The notes: generated from the letters alone by a model not told the origin. Counted from the first letter of the stretch, positions 35,786 through 44,087 are shown. The stretch: DNA of 64,000 nt from Chitinophaga parva (GCF_003071345.1 NZ_QCYK01000002.1:496001-560000); one strand, 5' to 3'. Program-made: numbers and translations.

Positions 35786-36274
35786 ATGGGACTATTATTA
35801 TGTAAATGGTTGGTGCCGGCGTGGTTGACACTGTTCCATCCTTTCTTCGTGAGTGTTACGGAAATCCGCCATGATGCGGCAAAGAAAGAGCTGCAGGTGA
35901 GTTGCCGTATCTTCTATGACGACCTGGAAAATGCGCTGAAAACCAGGTATAAGACCCGGGTGGATATCCTGCACCCCGCGGATAAAAAAGCGGTGGATGC
36001 CCTGGTGGCAGACTACCTGTCCAAACACCTCACCATCACTGTGAACGGCAAACCGGTGGCGGCCAAGTACCTGGGCTACGAGATCCAGGAGGAAGCTGCC
36101 TGGTGTTACCTGGTAGCGGGGGACGTAGGGAATGTGAAGCAGGTGCAGCTCAAAGATGATATCCTCTATGAGGAGCACCCCGAGCAGATCAATATGATCC
36201 ATGTGATCGTAGGCGGGGAGCGCAAAAGCACGAAGCTGGATAACCCCGCCACTGCGGCTTCCTTCGCCTTCTAG
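35786..36274 (+). CDS. DUF6702-type small exported protein
   Basis: A 162-residue protein with a hydrophobic N-terminus (MGLLLCKWLVPAWLTLFHPF) and the conserved start of the mature part, HPFFVSVTEIRHD. A short block, EEHPEQINMIHV near 134-145, is typical of DUF6702 proteins that I have seen beside HupE-like and M1 genes in Bacteroidota. Function unknown; the beta-rich layout and location suggest an envelope role. It is transcribed away from the hupE-like gene. Confidence 0.8.
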   Translation: MGLLLCKWLVPAWLTLFHPFFVSVTEIRHDAAKKELQVSCRIFYDDLENALKTRYKTRVDILHPADKKAVDALVADYLSKHLTITVNGKPVAAKYLGYEIQEEAAWCYLVAGDVGNVKQVQLKDDILYEEHPEQINMIHVIVGGERKSTKLDNPATAASFAF

Positions 36275-36457
36275 CAGGGACCTCACACGTTTGTGTAAGC
36301 CGGAACCAGCGCCCGGCGGGCATTACAAGCGGGATAAAATTTTTTTTCATTGTTTCTTTTAGCTGCTGTAGCAACGGTTTTACCGGCTAGAGTGAGGATT
36401 TGCAGGGCCTTCGCTACATATATTACCTGTAAAACATATATTTTTTGGAAGTCAAAT

Positions 36458-36470
36458 AAAACGATTTAGC
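36458..36470 (+). promoter_or_regulatory. Operator-like half palindrome CGATTTAGC, site 1
   Basis: AAAACGATTTAGC shares CGATTTAGC with the site upstream of the LacI-type gene at 23,070. It is inverted relative to site 2, with centres about 69 bases apart. Confidence 0.4.
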
Positions 36471-36523
36471 AAAAAGGATAACCCTTATGCATTTTAATTC
36501 GCGGAAAATAACTAAGTTCGTGT

Positions 36524-36538
36524 GCTAAATCGATTTTG
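36524..36538 (-). promoter_or_regulatory. Operator-like palindrome, site 2
   Basis: GCTAAATCGATTTTG centres on ATCGAT and carries the reverse complement of CGATTTAGC. With site 1 it forms an inverted pair, as LacI-family tetramers or looping repressors often use. Confidence 0.4.
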
Positions 36539-36591
36539 TTTCATCCGCCCCGCAAACTTTTTTTCATAACGGAAACTATGTGAATGAGACG

Positions 36592-36619
36592 GCCGCCGCA
36601 TTTTTGTGGTGGCTTTTTT
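36592..36619 (+). terminator. Intrinsic terminator inside gene-free region
   Basis: GCCGCCGC (36,592-36,599) pairs with GTGGTGGC (36,606-36,613) through eight pairs including two G-U, with loop ATTTTT, followed by six T. Confidence 0.75.
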
Positions 36620-36629
36620 CTTGAACAGG

Positions 36630-36667
36630 AACGGGGAACTTCTTTTTACAGACGTTCCCCGTTTTGG
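36630..36667 (+). terminator. Second + strand intrinsic terminator
   Basis: AACGGGGAAC (36,630-36,639) pairs perfectly with GTTCCCCGTT (36,654-36,663), loop of 14, followed by TTTT at 36,662-36,665. There is no matching T-run on the minus strand, so it does not serve mutS. Confidence 0.75.
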
Positions 36668-36728
36668 GCTTTTATAGCCGGGTATCCCTTTACAGTTGTT
36701 CCCTGTCTTGCTTTTATAAAATGCGCTG

Positions 36729-39335
36729 TTACAGCATGCCTTTAATCTCGTTCAGCTTCATCAGCGCTTCCACCGGCGTTAGCCTGTTAATATCCACCGT
36801 CTCCAACACACTGCGTATATCCCGGAAGGTGTCGCTGTGCGCATCAAAAATATTGAGTTGCATGCGCGTTTGCTTTTCCGCTACTTTTTTGATGTTGTGC
36901 TGCAGCGGCGCTTCAATGTGTTTTTCTTCCAGCTGGGCCAGTACTTCATTGGCCCTGTCCAGCAGCTGCGGGGGCATACCGGCCATGCGGGCCACGTGTA
37001 TCCCAAAGCTGTGGCGACTGCCGCCCCTGGCCAGTTTGCGCAGGAAGATCACCTTGTTGCCGCTTTCCATGTTGGTGATATGATAGTTCTTGCAGCGGCC
37101 CAGTTTATTTTCCAGTTCATTGAGCTCGTGGTAATGGGTGGCAAACAGCGTTTTGGGCTGGTGGGGCGTCATATCATGGAGGTATTCCACAATGCTCCAG
37201 GCAATGGAAATACCATCGTAGGTGCTGGTGCCGCGGCCTATTTCATCCAGTATTACCAGGCTGCGGGCCGTGATGTTGTTGATGATGCTGGCCGTTTCGT
37301 TCATCTCCACCATGAAGGTAGACTCGCCACCACTCAGGTTATCAGAGGCGCCCACGCGGGTAAAGATCTTGTCTGTAAGCCCTATGTGCGCACTGCTGGC
37401 CGGCACAAAGCTGCCCATATGCGCCATAAGGGTGATGAGGGCTGTTTGCCGCAGCAGGGCAGATTTACCGCTCATGTTAGGCCCGGTGAGGATGATGATC
37501 TGCTGGAGGTCTTTGTCCAGCAAAATATCATTGGCCACGTATTGCTCACCCGCCGGCAGGCCGCGTTCTATCACGGGATGGCGCCCATCACGGATGTCCA
37601 GCACATAATCGTCAGACAGGGTGGGGCGGCGGTATTTGTACTGCACCGCGTTGTGGGCAAAGCAAAGCAGGCAATCCAGCCTGGCCAGCATCTGCGCGTT
37701 TTGCTGGATAGGGGCAATGAAATCCTGCAACGTTTGCAGCAGTGCGTCAAACAGCTGGTTCTCCAGTGCCAGGATCTTTTCTTCCGCCCCTACAATTTTC
37801 TCTTCATATTCCTTCAGCTCCGGCGTAATGTAGCGTTCTGCATTGGCCAGCGTTTGCTTGCGGATCCAGGTGGCGGGCACCTTGTTCTTATGCGTGTTGG
37901 TTACTTCCAGGTAGTAGCCAAACACGTTGTTGAAGGCCACTTTCAGGGAGGGGATGCCGGTATTTTCAGACTCGGTTTGCTGGATCTGCAGCAGGTAGCT
38001 TTTGCCGCTGTGGGCAATCTTGCGCAGGTCGTCCAGCTCTGCATGCACGCCGGGGCGGATCACGTCGCCCTTGTGGGTTTGTACCGGCGGGTTTTCGTTC
38101 ATTTCCCGCAGGATACGCTCCAGCATGGGTGGGCAGCAGTCCAGTTTTTCGTATAGGCGTTGCAGGTAGGCATTATCCACACCTTTCAGTAACGATTGGA
38201 TGGCCTGCACCTGTTCCAGGCCCCGTGCCAGTTGCATCACCTCGCGGGGATTTATTTTTTTCAGCGGGATCTTGGATACCAGCCGTTCAATATCGCCCAG
38301 TTGTTTAAGGTGATGATGCAGCTGGCGGGACAGGTCGTTTTCCCTGATCAGGAATTCCACGGCGTCCAGGCGCTCGTTGATAGCCGTTTGCTGGCGCAGG
38401 GGAAAGGCGATCCAGCGCTTCAGCAGGCGGGCGCCCATGGGCGATGCGGTATTGTCCAGCACCTTCAGCAGGGTATGGCCGTTTTCCACGCTGCTTTGCA
38501 GCAGTTCCAGGTTGCGCACGGTGAAGCGGTCCATCCACAGGAAATCATCCTGGTCTATGCGCTGCAGGGAGGTGATGTGCTGGAGGTGCGGATGCTCGGT
38601 ATCGCGGAGGTAGTGCAGGGCGGCACCGGCAGCAATGATGCCTTCGTTCAAACCCTCTATACCAAAGCCTTTCAGCGAGTGCGTCTCAAAATGTTTGCGG
38701 ATCACTTCATCCGCATAGGTGCTGGTAAAGATCCATTCTTCCAGCGTGTAGGTGTAGAATTTGGAGCCAAATACCTGGCGGAAATGCTTTTGCTGTTGCT
38801 TGGCAAACACTACCTCTGCAGGCCGGAAGCTTTGCAACAGTTTGTCCACGTACTCCAGGTTGCCCTGGGCAATAAAAAATTCGCCGGTAGAAATATCCAG
38901 GAAGGCCACGCCGGTCATGCCGTTGCCAAAATGCACAGCGGCCAGGAAGTTGTTGGAACCATTTTCCAGCAGCTTATCATTCACGGCCACGCCGGGTGTC
39001 ACCATTTCGGTAACCCCGCGTTTTACGATGCCTTTTACAGATTTCGGGTCTTCCAGCTGGTCGCACACGGCCACGCGGTGGCCGGCTTTCACCAGCTTGT
39101 GCAGGTAGGTATCCAGCGCATGATGGGGAAATCCTGCCAGGTCCATATGGGAAGCCGCCCCGTTGGCACGCTTGGTGAGCGTGATGCCCAGTACCTGGGC
39201 GGCAATGATCGCATCTTCATTGAATGTTTCGTAAAAATCGCCCACCCTGAACAACAGCACGGCATCCGGGTATTGTGTCTTGATCGCCTTATGCTGCTGC
39301 ATCAGCGGGGTTTCTTCCGTTTTGGATTTTGCCAT
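36729..39335 (-). CDS. mutS: DNA mismatch repair protein MutS
   Basis: An 868-residue mismatch-recognition ATPase. Domain I carries the mismatch-binding F-x-E motif in GDFYETFNEDA near residue 34. The C-terminal ATPase has the Walker A loop GPNMSGKSALLRQ near 613, GASDNLSGGESTF, the Walker B/DEIGRG block ILDEIGRGTSTYDG, and FATHYHELNELE. Length matches MutS1. It is transcribed alone in the minus direction; its -7 box ends four bases before the ATG, so the mRNA may have almost no leader. Confidence 0.98.
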   Translation of the reverse strand: MAKSKTEETPLMQQHKAIKTQYPDAVLLFRVGDFYETFNEDAIIAAQVLGITLTKRANGAASHMDLAGFPHHALDTYLHKLVKAGHRVAVCDQLEDPKSVKGIVKRGVTEMVTPGVAVNDKLLENGSNNFLAAVHFGNGMTGVAFLDISTGEFFIAQGNLEYVDKLLQSFRPAEVVFAKQQQKHFRQVFGSKFYTYTLEEWIFTSTYADEVIRKHFETHSLKGFGIEGLNEGIIAAGAALHYLRDTEHPHLQHITSLQRIDQDDFLWMDRFTVRNLELLQSSVENGHTLLKVLDNTASPMGARLLKRWIAFPLRQQTAINERLDAVEFLIRENDLSRQLHHHLKQLGDIERLVSKIPLKKINPREVMQLARGLEQVQAIQSLLKGVDNAYLQRLYEKLDCCPPMLERILREMNENPPVQTHKGDVIRPGVHAELDDLRKIAHSGKSYLLQIQQTESENTGIPSLKVAFNNVFGYYLEVTNTHKNKVPATWIRKQTLANAERYITPELKEYEEKIVGAEEKILALENQLFDALLQTLQDFIAPIQQNAQMLARLDCLLCFAHNAVQYKYRRPTLSDDYVLDIRDGRHPVIERGLPAGEQYVANDILLDKDLQQIIILTGPNMSGKSALLRQTALITLMAHMGSFVPASSAHIGLTDKIFTRVGASDNLSGGESTFMVEMNETASIINNITARSLVILDEIGRGTSTYDGISIAWSIVEYLHDMTPHQPKTLFATHYHELNELENKLGRCKNYHITNMESGNKVIFLRKLARGGSRHSFGIHVARMAGMPPQLLDRANEVLAQLEEKHIEAPLQHNIKKVAEKQTRMQLNIFDAHSDTFRDIRSVLETVDINRLTPVEALMKLNEIKGML

Positions 39336-39339
39336 GGGG

Positions 39340-39347
39340 CAAATATA
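39340..39347 (-). promoter_or_regulatory. -7 promoter box of mutS
   Basis: On the minus strand TATATTTG is a perfect TAnnTTTG box, four bases upstream of the mutS ATG. Transcription would start at or next to the start codon. No TTG at -33 is evident. Confidence 0.6.
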
Positions 39348-39386
39348 GGGGATCGGGCCCTAGAATGGAGGTTCCGGGCCCTGTGT

Positions 39387-39580
39387 TCCCAGGTCTTGGG
39401 TCTCAGCTACGCCCCTTTCGTGGAAGTGGTGTTGTGCCTGGATGCCGCATCCGCCGCAGTCGCGGCTTTGGTGGTTGTTGCATCGATTTATTGCTCACAA
39501 TTTATCCACAAAGCATCATTGGCAGGAAGCTAACAACGACTGGTACTTAAGACCCAAGACCTGGGACGTAGGACCTGGGG
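39387..39580. repeat. Inverted pair of heptad repeat arrays between mutS and TrmH-family gene
   Basis: The left arm (TCCCAGG, TCTTGGG, TCTCAGC; 39,387-39,407) and right arm (CTTAAGA, CCCAAGA, CCTGGGA, CGTAGGA, CCTGGGG; 39,546-39,580) belong to the same family as the arrays in the pigment operon. TCCCAGGTCTTGGGTCT (39,387-39,403) and its exact reverse complement (39,550-39,566) give a perfect 17-base inverted repeat around 146 bases. It fills most of the divergent gap of 291 bases. Confidence 0.85.
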
Positions 39581-39612
39581 GCCCCGGACTCCAAAGTCTC
39601 CCTGCATTATCT

Positions 39613-39620
39613 TACCTTTG
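39613..39620 (+). promoter_or_regulatory. -7 promoter box of the TrmH-family gene
   Basis: TACCTTTG is a perfect TAnnTTTG box ending six bases before the ATG at 39,627, which implies a leaderless or nearly leaderless mRNA. It overlaps an in-frame TTG at 39,618, which is therefore not the start codon. Confidence 0.6.
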
Positions 39621-39626
39621 CAGACT

Positions 39627-40154
39627 ATGCGCAAACTCTCGATGGAAGAACTCGGCCGTAAGTCGGTCGCTGAGTTCAGGGCGGCAGATAAAACGCCGCT
39701 GGTGCTGGTGTTGGACAATATCCGCAGCATGCACAATGTGGGGTCCGTGTTTCGCACGGCGGATGCTTTTTTGCTGCAGGGAATTGCGCTTTGCGGCTAC
39801 ACCCCGGTGCCGCCCCACCGGGATATCCATAAAACTGCGCTGGGCGCTACGGATACGGTGACCTGGGAATATTTTCCCACCACGCTGGAGGCGGTGCAGC
39901 AACTGCAGGCCGAAGGTTACAAAGTGCTGGCCGTAGAGCAGGTGGCAGGCAGTGAAATGCTGGACGCATTTGTACCGGGGGAGCAGCCCCTGGCCCTGGT
40001 ATTTGGCAATGAAGTGAGCGGGGTGGATGCCACCGTGATGGCAGTAGTGGACGGGGCCATTGAAATACCCCAGCTGGGCATGAAACATTCACTCAACATC
40101 TCCGTGAGCACCGGCATAGTGGTGTGGGATATTTTCTCCAAATGGAAACGTTAA
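39627..40154 (+). CDS. TrmH/SpoU-family RNA 2'-O-methyltransferase
   Basis: A 175-residue SPOUT methyltransferase that methylates ribose in tRNA or rRNA using SAM. The motifs are LDNIRSMHNVGSVFRTADAF (motif 1, near 32-51), LALVFGNEVSGVD (near 116-128), and the knot-forming IPQLGMKHSLNISVSTGIV (near 145-163). The substrate base cannot be assigned. The start ATG at 39,627 is chosen because the only upstream alternative is inside the promoter box. Confidence 0.92.
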   Translation: MRKLSMEELGRKSVAEFRAADKTPLVLVLDNIRSMHNVGSVFRTADAFLLQGIALCGYTPVPPHRDIHKTALGATDTVTWEYFPTTLEAVQQLQAEGYKVLAVEQVAGSEMLDAFVPGEQPLALVFGNEVSGVDATVMAVVDGAIEIPQLGMKHSLNISVSTGIVVWDIFSKWKR

Positions 40155-40183
40155 AAACTCAAGATAGACCGAAGCTAGATTTT

Positions 40184-41047
40184 ATGATCCGTACCATTAA
40201 CAAATACCTGTCGCTTGTAAAATTTGCGCACACCATCTTTGCCATGCCTTTTGCCCTCATCGGCTTTTTCATGGCCGTGGTGCGCGGGCAGGCCCGCTTT
40301 TCCTGGATACTCCTGCTGGAAGTGGTGTTGTGCATGGTGTTTGCCCGGAGTGCCGCCATGGCCTTTAACCGCTGGCTGGATGCGGAGTTTGACGGCCGCA
40401 ATCCCCGCACCGCGCGCCGCGAGATCCCGGCCGGTGTGATCCCCGCAAAAAGTGCCCTGCTGTTTGTGATCATCAACTGCGTGCTTTTCCTGCTTACCAC
40501 CTGGTTCATCAACCTGCCCTGCTTCCTGCTGGCGCCCGTGGCGCTGTTAGTAGTGCTGGGCTATAGCTATACCAAACGCTTTACCCCGCTGTGCCACCTG
40601 GTACTGGGCCTGGGCCTTAGCCTGGCGCCCATCGGGGCTTACCTGGCGGTGACCGGCCAGTTTAACGTGGTACCCCTGATACTCAGCTGCATTGTACTGT
40701 TCTGGGTATCAGGATTTGATATCATCTACGCGCTGCAGGACGAGGAATTTGACCGTGAGCAGCACCTCAATTCCATTCCCGCCTGGCTGGGTAAGGCCGG
40801 TGGGCTGCGTTTCTCCGAGATCCTGCACGTAGCGGCAGCTGCCCTGGTGATCACCCTGGGCCTGGTGGCCGGCATGCACTGGATCTTCTGGATAGGTGCG
40901 GCGGTGTACATTGGCATGCTCATTTACCAGCACGCCCTGGTAAAGCCCAATGACCTGAGTAAGGTGGACCTGGCCTTTATGACCACCAACGGCATTGCCA
41001 GCGTGGTATTTGCGGCATTCACCATTGCAGACCTTTTTGTATTCTGA
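40184..41047 (+). CDS. UbiA-family prenyltransferase (MqnP-like)
   Basis: A 287-residue membrane prenyltransferase with about eight spans. The first diphosphate-binding motif is NRWLDAEFDGRNPRTARR near 62-79, and the second is ALQDEEFDREQHLNSIP near 184-200. The closest match I know is the UbiA-like enzyme of the futalosine menaquinone pathway (MqnP), which prenylates the naphthoate precursor; a 4-hydroxybenzoate role is less likely as Bacteroidota use menaquinone. The ATG at 40,184 lies just before the first conserved segment; an ATG at 40,142 would overlap the upstream gene by 13 bases and is possible. Confidence 0.87.
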   Translation: MIRTINKYLSLVKFAHTIFAMPFALIGFFMAVVRGQARFSWILLLEVVLCMVFARSAAMAFNRWLDAEFDGRNPRTARREIPAGVIPAKSALLFVIINCVLFLLTTWFINLPCFLLAPVALLVVLGYSYTKRFTPLCHLVLGLGLSLAPIGAYLAVTGQFNVVPLILSCIVLFWVSGFDIIYALQDEEFDREQHLNSIPAWLGKAGGLRFSEILHVAAAALVITLGLVAGMHWIFWIGAAVYIGMLIYQHALVKPNDLSKVDLAFMTTNGIASVVFAAFTIADLFVF

Positions 41048-41050
41048 TCT

Positions 41051-41458
41051 ATGCGTATACTGGCACTTGATTACGGGAAAAAGCGTACAGGACTGGCGGT
41101 TACAGACCCCCTGCAGCTCATTGCATCGGGCCTTACCACGGTGCTCACCCACGAACTGATCCCTTACCTGCGGAAATATATTGCCCAGGAACCCGTGGAA
41201 CTTTTTGTGATAGGAGAGCCTAAGAACCTGGATGGAGAGGCCACCCACGGCACCGCCCTGGTGCAGGAATGCATCCGCATCCTGCAAAAGAATTTCCCCG
41301 ACATACCGGTGAAGAAAATGGACGAGCGCTTTACGTCTAAAATGGCGGTCCGCTCTTTGATCGATAGTGGTGTGAAGAAGAAAGACCGGCAGAACAAGGC
41401 GCTGGTAGATGAGGTGAGCGCTACCATTATTTTGCAGGAATACCTGCAGTACAGGTGA
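41051..41458 (+). CDS. ruvX: RuvX/YqgF-type pre-16S rRNA nuclease
   Basis: A 135-residue RNase H-fold protein with the N-terminal ALDYGKKRTGLAVTD motif (catalytic Asp D6), the IGEPKNLDGE block, DERFTSKMA and a C-terminal KALVDEVSATIILQEYL. YqgF proteins are known for maturing the 16S rRNA 5' end and were formerly annotated as Holliday-junction resolvases. It starts three bases after the UbiA-like gene, so they share a transcript. Confidence 0.95.
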   Translation: MRILALDYGKKRTGLAVTDPLQLIASGLTTVLTHELIPYLRKYIAQEPVELFVIGEPKNLDGEATHGTALVQECIRILQKNFPDIPVKKMDERFTSKMAVRSLIDSGVKKKDRQNKALVDEVSATIILQEYLQYR

Positions 41459-41568
41459 TGGAAGCTTCCTTTGGGAAGGTGGATTTCCCTGGTAAAGATC
41501 TTTCGCCCCCCGGCCCGCCGGGGATACGGCCGCAAAAAAGCATAACGTTTAAAAGAATTTAAAGCACA

Positions 41569-42147
41569 ATGATATACCCAATCGTAGCCTACGGGCACCC
41601 GGTTCTGAGAAAAGTAGCAGAAGACATTACGCCCGAATACCCGGGCCTGCAGGACCTCATCGCCAATATGTGGGAAACCATGTATGCCTCTAATGGCGTG
41701 GGCCTGGCAGCACCCCAGATCAACCGTTCCATCCGTTTATTCGTGGTAGACAGCCTCCAGATCATTGAAAACCTGGAAGAAGATGAAAAGAAAGATTATC
41801 CCGATGACAAGGGCATTAAACAGGTGTTTATCAACGCCCACATCGTGGACTCCGCCGGCGACGAATGGCCCTATAACGAAGGGTGCCTGAGCATTCCCCG
41901 CGTGCGTGAAGACGTGTACCGCCCCGAGGAAGTGACCCTGCGCTGGGTAGATGAGCAGTTCCAGCCCCACGAAGCTACCTTTAACGGCGTAACCGCCCGT
42001 GTGATCTTCCATGAATATGACCACATTGACGGCAAGCTATTCATCGACTACCTGAAGCCCATCAAACGCCGCCTCATTAAAGGCAAGCTGGATGATATCA
42101 CCAAGGGCAAAGTGAGCGTGGATTACAAGATGACTTTCTATAAATAA
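41569..42147 (+). CDS. def: Peptide deformylase
   Basis: A 192-residue metalloprotease that removes the formyl group from nascent proteins. All three conserved motifs are present: GVGLAAPQ at 44-51, EGCLSIP near 103-109 with the metal-binding Cys, and HEYDHIDGKLF near 145-155 with the two metal-binding His. An insertion around 70-85 (Asp/Lys-rich EEDEKKDYPDDKG) is larger than in E. coli but usual in Bacteroidota. It begins 110 bases after ruvX, and may have its own promoter. Confidence 0.97.
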   Translation: MIYPIVAYGHPVLRKVAEDITPEYPGLQDLIANMWETMYASNGVGLAAPQINRSIRLFVVDSLQIIENLEEDEKKDYPDDKGIKQVFINAHIVDSAGDEWPYNEGCLSIPRVREDVYRPEEVTLRWVDEQFQPHEATFNGVTARVIFHEYDHIDGKLFIDYLKPIKRRLIKGKLDDITKGKVSVDYKMTFYK

Positions 42148-42214
42148 TTTTTTTTGTCATATAAATTAGTTGGTTTACTTTAGGATAGTATTCTAATTAA
42201 CCTCCATACCTATT

Positions 42215-42766
42215 TTGGGCTCCACTCTCACATACACTGAAGCTGAACTGGTCCATGGCCTCAAAGCCCGGGATGAGAAGGTATTTGGTTACCTCTACGA
42301 TCATTATTCCCCTGCGCTGTTTGGCGTAGCCCTGAAAGTGCTGAACGACGAAAATTCAGCCGCCGATGTATTGCAGGAAGTTTTCCTCAAAATATGGCGT
42401 AGCATTGACCGTTATGATGAAGAGAAAGGGCGTTTGTTTACCTGGATGCTGAACATAACCCGGAATACCGCCATTGACGCCCTGCGCTCCAAAGCCCATA
42501 AACTGGAGCAAAAGGTGCAGGACATTGGCGATGATATCCATTTTTACACCAATCACCTGGCAGTATCACAGGCCGTGGATCATATCGGCCTCGTGAAAGT
42601 GCTGGAAAAGCTCAATAAAGATCAACGTGTGATCATTGACCTGGCCTATTACAAAGGTTGTACCCAGGAAGAAATCGCAAAAGTATTGGACATACCACTG
42701 GGCACCGTGAAAACGAGGATGCGGAACGCTATTATACAACTGCGGAACATTTTAAAAAACTCATAG
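42215..42766 (+). CDS. ECF sigma factor (SigK-like)
   Basis: A 183-residue ECF sigma factor with region 2 (FGYLYDHYSPALFGVALKVL; DVLQEVFLKIWRSIDRYDEEKGRLFTWMLNITRNTAIDALR, in sections from about 23 to 90) and region 4 (DLAYYKGCTQEEIAKVLDIPLGTVK near 145-169). No in-frame ATG lies upstream, so the start is TTG at 42,215. It is paired with the RskA-type anti-sigma gene, beginning 19 bases downstream. The regulated stimulus is unknown. Confidence 0.9.
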   Translation: MGSTLTYTEAELVHGLKARDEKVFGYLYDHYSPALFGVALKVLNDENSAADVLQEVFLKIWRSIDRYDEEKGRLFTWMLNITRNTAIDALRSKAHKLEQKVQDIGDDIHFYTNHLAVSQAVDHIGLVKVLEKLNKDQRVIIDLAYYKGCTQEEIAKVLDIPLGTVKTRMRNAIIQLRNILKNS

Positions 42767-42785
42767 AAACAAAATCGTATAACCA

Positions 42786-43670
42786 GTGGATGTACAGCGT
42801 TACATATCATCGGGCATTATTGAAAGCTATGTTGTAGGACTGCTTCCCAGCGCTGATGCAAAGGAAGTGGAAGCTACCATGGCCCAGTATCCCGAGGTGC
42901 GTGCCCAGGTGGAAGCCTGCCGGCAGGATATGGAGCTGTATGTAGGACTGCGTGCCGTAGTGCCCCCGCCCTCCGTGAAGGCCAGTATTATGGCCATCAT
43001 TGCTGCGGAAGGCAATGCCACCGCCAATGGCAATGGCGCCTCCACCGTTGATCACCAAACCCCGGTGACCCCTATGCCCAATTCATCCCAGCCGGATGCC
43101 AGTGAAAATGGCGCCCCGGTGCACAACCTGGTAGATGCCAGGTGGCGTGTTGCGGCTGTAGCGTGCCTTATTTTACTCATGGGCAGCCTTGCCATGAACT
43201 ACGTGTATTTCAACAATTACACGGTTGTTAAAGGCAAGTACGATGAATTGCTCCTGGCCCAGGCCAACCTGACCAAGGCCCATGAAACTTACCAGACCAA
43301 ACTCCAGCAATCCGAAGACGAACTGGCCCTCATGCGCAACCCGGACTACCAGGCTATCAGGATGCCGGGCGTAAAAGGTCATGAAGGTAATATCGCCACC
43401 ATCTACTGGAATGCGAAGTCACAGGAAGTATACCTGCTGTCGCAAAACCTGCCGGTACCCGCTGCAGATAAGCAGTACCAGCTGTGGGCCATTGTAGGTG
43501 GCAAACCAGTAAGTGCAGGTGTGTTCAGCGTGGGCGACCTGGCGAAAGGCCTCCAGAAAATGAAACAGGTCAGCGGTGCACAGGCCTTTGCCGTAACACT
43601 GGAAAAAGCAGGCGGTGCAGACAGTCCCACGCTGACCCAGATGTTTGTGATGGGCAAAGTAGGCGGTTGA
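42786..43670 (+). CDS. RskA-type anti-sigma factor
   Basis: A 294-residue inner-membrane protein. The cytoplasmic N-terminus (about 1-75; SSGIIESYVVGLLPSADAKEVEA) holds the sigma factor; a Gly/Asn/Pro-rich linker runs to about 115; one membrane span lies near 121-137 (VAAVACLILLMGSLAMNYV); the C-terminal domain with YQLWAIVGGKPVSAGVF is the RskA C-terminal fold. The start is GTG at 42,786; the ATG four bases on is out of frame. It forms a pair with the sigma gene at 42,215. Confidence 0.92.
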   Translation: MDVQRYISSGIIESYVVGLLPSADAKEVEATMAQYPEVRAQVEACRQDMELYVGLRAVVPPPSVKASIMAIIAAEGNATANGNGASTVDHQTPVTPMPNSSQPDASENGAPVHNLVDARWRVAAVACLILLMGSLAMNYVYFNNYTVVKGKYDELLLAQANLTKAHETYQTKLQQSEDELALMRNPDYQAIRMPGVKGHEGNIATIYWNAKSQEVYLLSQNLPVPAADKQYQLWAIVGGKPVSAGVFSVGDLAKGLQKMKQVSGAQAFAVTLEKAGGADSPTLTQMFVMGKVGG

Positions 43671-43699
43671 TAAATACGATCTTACCTGTTAAACATAGC

Positions 43700-43733
43700 A
43701 AGGCCCGCAGTGAAAAACTGCAGGCCTTTTTTT
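43700..43733 (+). terminator. Intrinsic terminator after anti-sigma gene
   Basis: AAGGCC-C-GCAGT (43,700-43,711) pairs with ACTGC-A-GGCCTT (43,717-43,728), with loop GAAAA and one mismatch, followed by seven T ending at 43,733. Confidence 0.9.
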
Positions 43734-44087
43734 ATGCAGGGCTTGCCGGCGATGCGGTTTAACTGTTTTCCGCTTTATCTTTTTCCAACGTTGTACCAGG
43801 CGCTGCTGCGATCATTTTGCAGCATATAAATAATTGTTTATCAATTTATTGAGTACAAAAAGTGCCCTCGAATGCGTTTTTTCAGGCGGCGCGTTAACAA
43901 AACCTTTAAAAACCAGCGCTTACGCCTTGCCGTACATAAACATGCCAACAACATTAAGAACCAGTTTCGTCCTCAATTGATCAACACTTAATTGCCAACA
44001 AGGACTTATTCACCCATTACCCATTTCAAAAAGGCATACGCAGCACAATGACGTGTTGCGAGGAAGAACGTTTATAAATTTTGAAGC
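43734..44087. other. Gene-free gap before the small anti-sigma-like gene
   Basis: A 354-base gap. The last bases, TATAAATTTTG at 44,071-44,081, resemble a TAnnTTTG box with one extra base and lie only 6 bases before the GTG start at 44,088. No other gene, hairpin or repeat was recognised. Confidence 0.4.

Larger units (their letters stand above)
36275..36728. other. Gene-free region between convergent genes with regulatory signals
   Basis: A 454-base gap between the DUF6702-type gene and mutS, which converge. I found no credible protein. It contains two operator-like sites (36,458-36,470; 36,524-36,538), two + strand intrinsic terminators (36,592-36,619; 36,630-36,667), and A/T runs. The arrangement would fit a short + strand RNA of about 60-100 bases, but no perfect promoter box was found. 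Confidence 0.5.

Noticed and set aside
38196..39533. 445-codon plus-strand frame ending with a hydrophobic tail
   Set aside because: Mostly antisense to mutS. The tail between the heptad arms looks membrane-like but has no start or homologue I recognise.
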